This document shows positions 25,401 through 37,400 of a stretch of 64,000 bases of DNA, piece after piece. The notes under the pieces were generated by a model, which ran no database searches, was not told the origin of the DNA, and was given only the letters and a program-made list of their open reading frames with translations. Each line of letters begins with the position of its first letter. Position 1 is the stretch's first letter. The stretch comes from Loripinus fragilis (taxonomy: Eukaryota; Mollusca; Bivalvia; Lucinida; Lucinidae): contig OZ026520.1 of NCBI GenBank assembly GCA_964019695.1, positions 27,810,120 to 27,874,119 on the forward strand. The letters are read 5' to 3'. The translations under genes were made by a program, and so were the position numbers.

Positions 25401-28400
25401 ACCAATAAGGTCTACAATATTTAACTTTAATAAAATTGTAAATGATTTAGATATAGATTCCAATACTCCTGCCTCCTGAGATTGTAAAAATTCAAATTAT
25501 TTATATCCCTCTGCAGGGCATGTTATTACAGGTAATCTAAATGTCATTCCTGACGCTAGAGTTCGCAATATCATTTCTAAAGGTCCTAAATATAGATTTC
25601 CCTCTAATATTGATTTCTCTAAATGTCGTAGAGAGATCGCTGCTTCTTTAAATGACTTCAGTAATCGTTGGTGCAAACGGGAAAATGTTGAACCTGATGC
25701 TTTGAAGGAATGGAAGATTAACATTTTTAAAATTATTGATACTCGTATTTCATTTTACTCTCGTAATACTCATCTTTTGACCCCTAAACCTAAATCTTCT
25801 TTTAGTCATCTTAAACGAGGTATCCAGGATTTTCATATGAACTATGCTTTGGTTCCAGCAGATAAAGCTGCTAACAATGTTGTAGTTGTTTGACGATTGT
25901 ATTATATTAATACTCTTAAGCGTGAGCTTGTTGACACTAATGCCTATAAACTGCAGCCTTCTTTAAGTGAAAGGGTGATTGTTGATGGGCATGGTTGTCA
26001 TACAGCCCTACATTTTGGTGTCAAAGCTAAAGAAAATCAAGACAAAGTTCCTACGTTGTACTGGTTACCTAAACTCCATAAAAAACCCTATAAAGCAAGA
26101 TTTATTGCAAATTCTAGTTCTTGTACAACAACAGAACTTTCTAAATTGTTAACCTCGTGTCTTACAGCTGTTAAAAAACATGTTATCAAATATTGTGAAA
26201 AGGTATATGAGAGATCTGGTAAAAACCTATTTTGGTCGATTAAAAATTCAGGTGAAATTTTAGATAAACTTAAAGCTAGAGATTTCAATGCGACCAGTTT
26301 GTCTACTTATGATTTTTCTACTCTTTACACTACTTTACCTCATAATTTAATTAAAGATAAACTTATTGATCTTATTGAAAGTACCTTCCAGAGAGAAGGC
26401 TCTCCTTACCTTGCATGTAGTGACAGAAATGCATTTTTTACTTCAGAAAAACCTAAAAAATATCATGCATGGTCGTGTCAAAATGTATGCGATGCGCTGA
26501 CCTTTTTGTTGGACAACATTTTTATTCGATTTGGCACCAAGCTCTATAGACAAGTTGTTGGGATTCCTATGGGCACTAATTGTGCTCCCCTGGTTGCAGA
26601 TTTATTCCTGTTTTGTTATGAAAGGGACTTTATGATGTCTCTTTCTGATGATAAGCAGGCTGATGTTATTGATGCGTTTAACACTACTTCCAGATATTTG
26701 GACGATATTTTAAATATTAATAATGTTTATTTTGACAATATGGTTAGTCAAATATACCCTTCAGAGCTCCAACTTAATAAAGCCAATGCCTCTGATACCG
26801 AAGCCGCGTTTTTAGACTTGCATTTGTCAATTTCTAATGATATTGTTTCTACCAAAATTTATGACAAACGTGACGACTTTGATTTTGAAATTGTCAATTT
26901 CCCATTTTTAGATGGTGATGTTCCTCGTTCTACATCCTATGGAGTCTATGTCTCTCAACTCATTCGTTTTGCTAGAGCATCTAGCTATGTTGTTGACTTC
27001 AACACTCGCAATAAATTGTTAACTCAGAAACTTCTTAGACAAGGCTATCGGTATCATAAACTTCGCAAAACATTTTCAAAATTTTATAGACGATACTATG
27101 ATTTGATTTCTAAATTCCAAGTTGGACTTAAATCTCTCTTGCGCCAAGGACTTTCGGAACCTGATTTCTATGGTGACTTGGTGTATAAGTTGAAGAAGAT
27201 TGTTGGCTCTAATAATTTTTCAGCGCAGTTCATTAAAATAATTTCCCATTATAAAAAGATTGGCTATAACATTAATGTATTGCAACAGACTGCATGCTTG
27301 GTAGTCAACCCAATCACGGTTGGCAACTTTGCTTTCCTCTTTAATTGCACGCCGGTGGGTCGGACTTCAGACTCTATGATGGTTCCGACTTAAAGACTTA
27401 TCTATTGATGAGATGGTAGGGGCCTGATGCTTTGGCTGTTTGTCGGGCCCACCGGGGTTTACCTGTTGGATTTCTTTTGCTCCGGTATTCAGTTTAATTT
27501 ACTGTTTATCCTTGCTTTATCTCCTTGTTATATCTTGATTTATATGTTTTAGGAGATGATGCATTGATAAGTTAGGGGTCTTTCATGCAAACCAAATATC
27601 TATGTGTCTTGATCCACATCTGAATTAAGGGTGAGGTTGGCGCCGTTAAACCGGTTTAAGCCCTCCAGTAAAATATTTTACTGACCGTTCCAAGGCGGTA
27701 CTTCTTTTGTGGATCTTTTATGTTTTTGTTCTGTCTTGTGTTTGCTATGTTTTGTGCGCGTCTGTTTATATGTGCTTTTTGGTCACCTGCTGGGAAAGGG
27801 CTGACCTCTTGGCTCTCGTTTGTGGTGTCTTCTGTAAGTTTGTCACTTTCCCATTGGTATCCTGGGTCAGGTGTGGTACTTGATTGTATCGATTCCTGAT
27901 CTTTGCACCATTACTTACTTTTGTTACATCAAAAGATTTGCCAGAGTCTAAAGGCAAAGGTTTTGATTTAGATTTTCCTTCTAACTCAAGTTCTTTCATT
28001 TTTAACTCAAAGTGTAATTTTTCTTTTTCAATTTCAATACGTTCTTGTTGTTCTAATTTTTCTCTTTCCATTTCTCTTTGTTTTTCCCTCTCTCGTTCTT
28101 CCATTTCAATTTTTTTTCTCAACAACCTATCTTCTCTTTCTAATGTTTCCAGCCTTATTCTGTCCTCCCGCTCTTCTTTCTCACGTTTCAATCTCTCTTC
28201 ACGCTCTGCATTTTCTACCCTTATTCTGTTCTCATGTTCTAACCTTAATTTTTCCATCTCAACTTGCCTTTTAATTTCTAGTTCCCTCAACTGCAAATCA
28301 GTCTGGGTAACCAGAATCTGAGATGTGGCTGAGGAATCAAATATTTCTTCGTCTACAAAGAACTGAATGAGAATATTCTTAATTTCATGTTTTAACATAG

Positions 28401-31400
28401 TCTTTTTGACATTGGGTAGGCCATAATGATCAGCAATGTCCAAAAGATCAGACTTTTTTGCCAAGTCTAACAGCTCCTGAGAAGGTGACGCAGTAAAATC
28501 ACTAAGTTTGAATGACATATTTGCTTTCTGCTGGCTTCAGCTAGTTAAACAGCAAACAGTAAAGATTATTTTAAATTTCAAATTAATTTGGTGCAGAATA
28601 AATTTCAATCCCGGACTCTGAGCCCCCAATTTCTGTTACGTGCCAGGCGTAACTAGAAAAGAATTCAGGAAACCAAAATTTTGCTATTTGGAAAGTCAGC
28701 AAAAAGCACTTTTAAAATTTAACAAAATTTATTAAAAACAAAAATTATCATTTACAATAAGCAATGGAAAATAGTTATACAATCAAAGAAAGCCTAATTT
28801 ACAATACCTTGTATGTCCAAACTGTCCCTCAGAATATTTATCAACACAAGTCTTTCAGCAGTTTCTGATCCCAGATTTTGAAGATAAATCCAAATGAACA
28901 TGAAGTCTGAATCCAAAACTGAATAATCCAAAGTAATCCAGAAGGAATAAATTAAACACAGTATTCCACTATAGAATTCCAGTACAAAAGGTTTAGACTT
29001 TTAAATGGTGAAATTATTTCAAAGATGCCCTTATGAAAAATTTACTCTTATATATACCCTTTAAGAAAGTTCTGGATTAATCAGGAAAGAACTATGATAT
29101 CATAATGCTGTATTTATTCATTCCGGAAAGTTCCAGAGATTACTCAATGATTCCACTGAATTCCAGAACCTACTCAAAGCTTCTATTGGCATGGAAAAGA
29201 AAATTCTAGAGGGTTCTAGGCTTTTCTGGTAATCTCTAGATGATTAGTCATCATTCTAGAAAAATCTTATAACCAAATAAATACTTTGTTTACAACAACT
29301 TATTTACCATCAATATCTCCAATATCTGGGTCAGCAGAAACTAAGTAAACAAAATATGAAATAGATAAACAACATACATGTTACAAAGTAAGGGTGCAAA
29401 GATCAGGAATCGATACAATTAAGTACCACACCTGACCCAGGATACCAATGGGAAAGTGACAAACTCACAGTAGACACCACAAACGAGAGCCAAGAGGTCA
29501 GCCCTTTCCCAGCAGGTGACCACAAAGCACATATAAACAGACGTGCACAAAACATAGCAAACACAAGACAGAACAAAAACATAAAAGATCCACAAAAGAA
29601 GTACCGCCTTGGAACGGTCAGTAAAATATTTTACTGGAGGGCTTAAACCAGTTTAACTGCGCCAACCTCACCCTTAATTCAGATGTGGATCAAGACACAT
29701 AGATATTTCAAGCCTCTTTTATGCTCAAATATTTTGTTTACCTGATTCTAAAGGGTGTTAAGAAAGTTCTTTCCGCAATAAAATTATGTTCCTATTATTT
29801 TAGGTATATTGTTTCTAATGACATTAATGTCACTGGAATTCTTTAAGGTTTAGATACTTGATAAGAAATATATAATGGGATGTTAAATCAAAAGTTTGTC
29901 ACGGAAAAAAGGATCTTCAAATTCAAGTATCCCTTGGAAATTTTTGGGCTCGGGGAGCAAAATGGGGTCCTGCAATAGCCAAAGTGATAAGAATATTTCC
30001 TAATTAGTTCAGAAACCTTAAATGAAGTTGTTATTCATCTTAAACAAACCTTAAGTACATTTACTTTACCAAAAGGCTGTAAAACAACCATCAAAAGTAT
30101 AAAATATCACAATTTTTGGAAAATATAAGAATGATTGTAAGACAGTATCCACAGTAAATATAATCATGTGAAAGCATTTTATGTCAGATATGATGCCAAA
30201 CGCTATAGAGTATCATAATGATTAACAGGGATGATAAAGGTCAGGATAAATCAGCATTTCTAGATTGAGCACTCATGCATTTTGGGCATGAGATCATAGT
30301 TATTATTGCTTTTATTTGGTTTTAGAACCTTTTAGTCAGATATTTACCATAAAATATGCATAAAGTGATTGTGTTCTATTGATATTTTGATCTTTAAAGC
30401 GTTTTATTGACGATTTAATAACTTTTTTGGCTCAGTTCAGGATTCAGTTGACAGATATTCCTGATTGAGATTCGCGGACTGTTAACACCCCTGTTAACAG
30501 ACTCATGGAAAATGCAATTTTTCAGCATCATTTCTTTTTAAAATGATTCCAAATTCTATGCTGAAAAGCGGAACAAACTTTCTTAACACCCTTTATGAGT
30601 TGAGCCAATGGCTATGATACTTTAGTTTGGATGGTGGAGAGACACCGGCTAACTCTGACAACATTGAACATTTCATGATCGATCGTGGAGCCAGATAACA
30701 GCGACTGGGAAAAGTTTACTAACAGACACCGACGGAATAGGCTGATTCTGCAGTTTTTAATCCATTCAACATCTATTAGTCCGGTGTGACTAAGGCAAAA
30801 AAATTATTCATATATATATAAACAAAACATCTTTTCCCATTTAAGGTAAAACTTCGAAAACTGTATTATTATGGGAAAATCCCAATTTTAGCCGGAAACA
30901 TGGTCAGCAGTTTGAATCTTTCGGATTTAGTGAGGTCAGGCAGGACTTTAGTTAAGAGTGCGTAACAAAAATTTAATTTTCTTATTTCTCAACCAAAACA
31001 TATGTTGTGGGTACTCAAAAGAACCGTCTCAATGAGACGGTTCTTTTGAGCACCCAAAACATATGTTAAAATTGATGTGTAAGAAAATATTTACAATTTT
31101 ACGCTGAAAATTTTTGTTTATCTAAACCTGTGAGGTCAGGTTTCCATATTGGCATCAACACTTGATTTGTTTACCCTCTTCTTATTATCAAATTTATTTT
31201 TTTTACCGGGCCGCATAACGCAGTCAGGAGCATTCAATACTTTCGTGGAGATTGATCATGAAATAAATTTCTATGGCCATTCTCCTCCCTTCCACTGATT
31301 CAAAAAGGGTTATTGTCAGTTACAAGCGAAAGTATGTGCACAAAATACTAGCTAATGGCTTAGTCAAGAGGCTAATCTGGTTTTGAGAAAAACATTTATG

Positions 31401-34400
31401 TGCGGCTACTCTATTCAGGACTATTAAAAGTGCACCACCTAAACTCGATTACTTGTGTGTTAATTCTACTAAGAGAAGATACAGCGAGAATCAATACCGA
31501 GAGATAACTACAGCCAATTGGGGCTTAGCTACAACCAACCAACCAACCAATCAAGCTTGCCCAGGAAATAAGTGTGGTTAAGTGAACTGACCATCCCAAC
31601 AGGACCATAGCTGTTGACTGGGACGTAAAGCATCAAGCCAAACAAAAAAAACAAAAACAAATTTATTTACTATTCCTTGAGAAGTCATATATTTACATTG
31701 CAGGCATTAAGAGTGTGTAATTGAAAATTTGTTTTCTTATTTCTCAACCAAGATATATGTTTTAGCTCAATGAGATGGCTCTTTTGAGAACCCAAAACAT
31801 ATGTATAAACTGATGGATAAGTAAATGATTACATATTCGAAGCAATGCTTTGATGAACCTTTAGATTTTTGCAAAGGTTCATAGCCTCATAAATGACACA
31901 AATATGACTAACAGCTGCCAAGCTCACTTGCCCTTGCAATACGCTTCGAACATCAAGCACATTCGCCAGAAGTGACACTGGTGTTGTGATTGACAGCGAG
32001 CCACACCTGAGTCGCACATGCAAAACAAGCCTCTTGTTTGCTCCATTGGCTGTCCATGTTCATGCTGGCTGTTCCGTTTTTCCGTTTGACACTCTGACAA
32101 AACATTTAATACAAATTCATATTAAATACAAAACTGTTTTGTTCCTAAATCATAAATAGTTTTTATATTCTAGATATTTATAATAAAATATTGATATAAG
32201 CAATTTTTGGTCTGTTTGTGGAATCATGAATACTTCGGGTCTCTTGCAAAGTTAACGTGAATTCGGCCTTCACTTTCTTTGCAAGAAACCCCAAGTATTC
32301 ATGATTCAATGAACATTCCAAAAATTGAATTCATTTCTTAAATGATTACAATTTTACTCTAAAATATTTTGCTTATCTGAATATATGCATTGTATATCTT
32401 TATGTTTCAGGTCTATTTATAAACTGACAGATTTTGGTGCAGCTAAAGAGTTAGAGCATGAAGAGGAACAGTTTATGTCATTGTATGGTACAGAGGAATA
32501 TCTGGTAATTTTATTATTATTGGAGCTAGCACATGAGCTTTTTAGCTCACCTAAGCCGAAGGCTCAAGGTGAGCTATTGTGATCAGTATTTGTCCGTTGT
32601 CTGTTGTCGGTTGTGCATAAGCATTTTCTTTAAACGAAATCTCCTCCTGAACCACTGGTCCAAATTTAAAATAATTTACATGAATGCCCGCTACCAAAAT
32701 TGCATAAATGGTTCTGCTTCACCAAACATGAAGGCCGACAGAGCTGTAAATAAGAAATCGTTGAAATGACATCTTTTCCTGAAGCACTGGTCCAAATTCA
32801 AATACAGAATTGTTCCTGAGGAGTGATACCCTCTACTTAAATTGCACAAATCATTCCGCTTCGATGAATAAAGGGGCCGCCAGAGCTCTAGATAAAAATG
32901 TCTTTCAACGACTTCTCCTGCACTAATGGTCCAAATTCAAAATAATTTCACAGAATTGTTCCTCATGATGCCTTCTACCAAAATTACACAAATTGTTTTG
33001 CTCTGCTGAACAATGGGGCTGCCAGATCTCTAGATAAGAAATATCTTTAAGCTGCATCTCCTGAACCACTGGTCTAAATTCAATATAATTTCACAGAATT
33101 GTTCCTCATGATGCGTTCTAGCAAAATTGCACAAATGGTTCCACTTAACTGAACAAAGGGGACACCAGAGCTCTAGATAAGAAATGTCTTTAAACGACAT
33201 CTCTTGAACCACTGGTCCAAATTCAAAATAATTTCACAAAAATGCTCCTCATAATCCCCTGGTCTAAAACTACACAAATGGTTCCTCTGCTGAACATGGG
33301 GGCCACCAGAGCTCTAGATAAGAAATTTCTTTAAACCGCTTCTCCCTAACTACTGGTACAAATTCAATATAATTTTACAGAAATGGTCCTCATAATGCCC
33401 TCTACTAAATTATACAAACGTTTTATCTGTGCTGAACAAAAAGGCCACCAGAGCTCTAGGTAAGAAATATCTTTAAATAACATCTCCTGAACCACTGATC
33501 CAAATTCAAAATAATGTCACAGAAATATTCCTCATGATGCCCTCTACCAAAATTGATCAGAATATTCAGCTCGGCTGAACAATATGGCCACCAGAGCTAA
33601 AAATAGAAATATTTTTTAAATGATATCGCTTAAGCCACAGGCCAATACATAATCTCTTCATGTGCCAGGATTCAGGTGAGAGATCCATGGCCATATGGCC
33701 CTCTTGTTATAATTATGGCACTTAGAAGACCAATAATGGCTCAGGCTAGCCTGCATATTCATGCAGTCTTACCAGAGTTATCACTGCTCTCATTCACAAA
33801 GTATTGAAGAGGATGAAGACTAGACATCTGGCCACATTAGATGTCTGCACATGGAAATGTAAAGTATACCTTTGGGCATGTCCAAAAAATTATATGGAGA
33901 ATAATACATAGTGTTTCAATGATATGAAAAATCTGTCATGAAGGCTTGTCTGAATACGTATAAACAATGAGTCCACATGCACATTCAGACGAGCCTTCAT
34001 GACAGGGTGGACTCGTTGTTTATATGTATTCAGACACCCTTTGTGACAGATTTTTCATATTAGGCAGACTCATTGTTTATGCCTATTCAGCTAAGCCTTC
34101 ATGACAGATTTGTCATATCATGGAAACAATGTATTATTCTGTACTAACATACTTTTTTAGTGTTTCCAAGAAAAAAGTGACAGAAAAAGGCAACAAAGAA
34201 AATATTAAAGTAGTTATACACAGGCAGACATGAAATTATACCATCACTAGTGAAATATATCACTACTCAAGATACATTAGCAATTACAAAAAAGTAGTAT
34301 ATCTTGCTAGTGAAATATTTCACTCCTCAAGATACTGAAACTATCTGACTGCTAATTAATTGGAAATTCATGCCAGGTATATAATATACTATTATAAATC

Positions 34401-37400
34401 ACTTCTGGAATTTCTATCATTAATAATAAATACAAAGTCTCATGAATAATTTTTCCGAATATAAGGGGTCCCATGCCCCAAATTTATAAAGATAGAAAAT
34501 CCCAGTTAGAATATTCCACAGGTTTAGATGAACAAAATATTTCAGCCTAAAATTGTAAAAATGTTCTTACCCATAATTTTTAGCTTATGTTTTGGGTGCC
34601 CCCAAAAAACATCTCAATGAGATGGTTCTTTTGAGTACCCACTAAATATGTTTTGGTTGAGAAATAAGAAAATTATTTTTCTGTTACACACTCTTAACTA
34701 AAGTCATGAAATTCTGTATGTTTACTTGATATAATTTTTCAGCATCCAGATATTTATCAGCGTGCTGTGTTACGTAACCCAGTGAGGAATGCCTTCACAT
34801 CCAAGGTGGATCTCTGGTCCCTAGGAGTGACACTGTTTCACCTTGCCACTGGCCAGCTGCCTTTCAAACCATATGGAGGGCGAAAAAATAGAGATAAAAT
34901 GTATGATAAAGTTTATTTTGTAGGCCTCACAAAAAAGTGGGGCTACCAAGGTAATCCCCAAATTTTCCACATCTATAAATGCCCTGCTCAATTTGCATTG
35001 GTGCAGCTCTTATAACTCATTTAGTCACATTGCATTATGAAAATTGTACACATTCAACTGAAATCACCTAATGTTAAAATCTAGTTTTTCAAACTAAAGT
35101 AGAACTTCAATGGCTTGAACTCTGATGGCTCATTCACACTGGCTGGCTAGAGCTGTAATTATGGTCCCTAAATGTCATTTAGTGCATAGCCCACCCTGGA
35201 TGGCTGGAACTACCCTTGGCTAGAACTATTTTCATGGTCCCAAGCCTGTTTGAGCCATTTAACTTATACTTTATAAGGGACTACTATAAAAGGAAAGAAT
35301 TTGCTCTCGGGAGCGAATTCTTTCCTTTAAGAGAAGTCCCTTCTATGAAAAGGGAAGTCCTCTTTATGAAAATGGACGCAATTGATGATAATCACTGCTC
35401 ATTTTAGTAGTCTGATTTCGATGTGCTTACTATTACTGTAAGAGCTTTCTGGCTATGTCCATGATTTGATATGATAGTTTACTGACTTGGATCTGTATAG
35501 TTCAAGTATTTGTTGTATTTTTCAAAAGTCATTTAATTTTTTTAATTCTGATGGATTATCCCATACATATTCATCCAATAAGTATCAAATTTTAAGTATC
35601 AAATTTTCCATTTTTTATTTTAAGGGTTGTTGGTCAAAATTTCTATAAAATTATGTATTTCTGTCGCTGAACATTAATTTTATCTTTGCAAACAGTGCAG
35701 TCCCTGATAAAATGCTCCCATATGCAGCATTTCATTTGGGTCTTCACTGTTTGCCAAGGTCATATTTTAAACACAATGCATTGAAAGAGACCGAAATCTC
35801 ATTATAGGTTTTTTTCTTTCTGAGTGCCCTAGAATTTAATGTGTATACCCAACTGCCATGTGGGACTGTATATTTAGTGCTTAGTCTTATCCTTAATCTA
35901 GTAGGAAACCTATATTTACATTGCATGAATGGGCAGACTCATTGCTATGGGATTATAGGAATGATTAAACAAGATTTTGTCATTTTGTACGCCACATTAT
36001 TATTGACATCATTACATAACATTGCTATATATGTAATCCATTAGTGGTTTATCAATTTTAATACATGCTGTTATATCACTTACGGATGTGATGTGTGATA
36101 AATATCAATGGTTTTGAGCTATCTCATTTATTCTTTTCTAAACTGATGTTGTGTCACTTTTACATTACAGTAGTCCTTTTTATAATATGCATGCGTTCAT
36201 AGATACTTTTATTAAAGGAGTCACATAATTAATAAGAAAAACTTATTTTGTTGTATGTGAACAACAAAGGTGCAGACCAGAGTGTACAGTTGCACAGGGG
36301 CTGATCAGACTTTGTTTTTTGTTTTCTGAAAAGTACACTAAAAATAACTTGTGTATCCCAATTTTCAACATTCTAGCTGGGGAGTTTACCTGGTAACTTA
36401 TCATATGAGCCAATTCATGGGATTTTTATATTCCTAGAACATGCCAGCCACAAAGCCTAAGATGAGCCTGCACATACATGCAGTCTCACTGGAGCCTTCA
36501 CTGTTGGCATACATGAAGTAGGGACATAGATGAAGGCTCTGGTCAAAAGTTAGGCATCTAGCCCCACTAGATAGCTAGGCATGCATGTCAAAAGAATATT
36601 ACATATGTAACAAAATCTCATGAACTGGCTCATTTTTCTTTGCCTCTATTCAGCAAAAATTTATACTTGCCCAGGGACAATTAAATGGCCAAAATGTACT
36701 TGTCCGAAGAACATTGTACTTGTCCTAAAGGGCAGATAATGCACAAACAACTTATGCGTAGCCCTTACTGTGCTGATACCAAATGTAAACTTTTTTAAAA
36801 CAGTATGAAAACAGATATAAACCTAATTCAAAACAGTGTAGATCCAAATCAGCTGGCTTCTGAAGAAGCCAGGTGATCAGGATCCACACTGTTTTCCAAA
36901 CAACATGCAAGTTTAAAATAATAAATCCAATTCGAAGTACAGAATTTAATCAACTTTATTCAACTTGTCCTGAATGAAATGGGACCAGGTTGGGCAAGTC
37001 GGGCATAATATTTCCATAGCTCTGCCTCTATTGCAGGTACCAGATCACTCGAGGTAAGGAGAGTGGTGTTATAATGGGTGTGCAGCTTACTGAGGGTGGT
37101 CCTATACAGTGGAGTAAGGAGTTACCACAGACCTGTAGGCTCTCACTGTAAGTAAAGATGTTTCAAAGTCTTAGACATGTAGGCTCTCCTTGTATATAAA
37201 TGAGCCATGACCTGCCAAAACAAAATGAATGAGTGTTAGACATGTATGCTCTCACTCTAAGTGAAGATTGTTTAAAGTCTTACCAAAGACCTGTAGGCTC
37301 TCCTTGTATAAAAATGAGCCATTACATGACAAAACATACATAATGAGTGTTAGACATGTATGCTCTCGCTCTAAGTGAAGATTGTTTAAAGTCTTACCAA

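Larger units (their letters stand above)
23885..27922 (+). mobile_element. Penelope-like element (Naiad type), near full-length copy 2
   Basis: About 4 kb: 5' UTR (about 23885-24209), coding region, 3' UTR (27394-27918). Its 3' UTR is nearly identical to that of copy 1 and has a perfect 16-bp palindrome (agtaaaatattttact, 27667-27682). The head-to-tail arrangement after a truncated copy is the partial tandem structure typical of Penelope-like elements, where the upstream copy acts as a pseudo-LTR. Confidence 0.88.
15271..29385 (-). mobile_element. Ty3/gypsy-type LTR retrotransposon, Gmr1-like order, interrupted
   Basis: Two LTRs of about 751 bp (15271-16021 and 28634-29385) with four substitutions and one indel between them bound coding sequence on the minus strand. 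Domain order is gag, protease, integrase, reverse transcriptase, RNase H. Gypsy-type elements normally have integrase last; the integrase-first order is known from the Gmr1 group. Read on the minus strand the LTRs start TGTAAC and end GTAACA. The flanks share a 4-bp aagt (15267-15270, 29386-29389) as probable target duplication. The element lies in intron 4 of the kinase gene, opposite in orientation, and is itself interrupted by a Penelope-like dimer (20490-27922). Confidence 0.92.

Noticed and set aside
27394..27922. SECIS element in the Penelope-like 3' UTR
   Set aside because: Several ATGA starts exist (for example near 27555) but none has a proper apical AA and closing GA pair by eye; not claimed.
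27766..27922. C-terminal 50 residues of the gag open frame
   Set aside because: They come from the inserted Penelope-like 3' UTR read backwards.
28521..28633. Possible extra coding sequence upstream of gag
   Set aside because: Short leader between the 5' LTR and gag ATG with no open frame of note.
34901..35015. Exon 6 extended to 35015
   Set aside because: The frame is open, but the protein no longer matches the kinase and the gtatga donor at 34901 gives the correct join.
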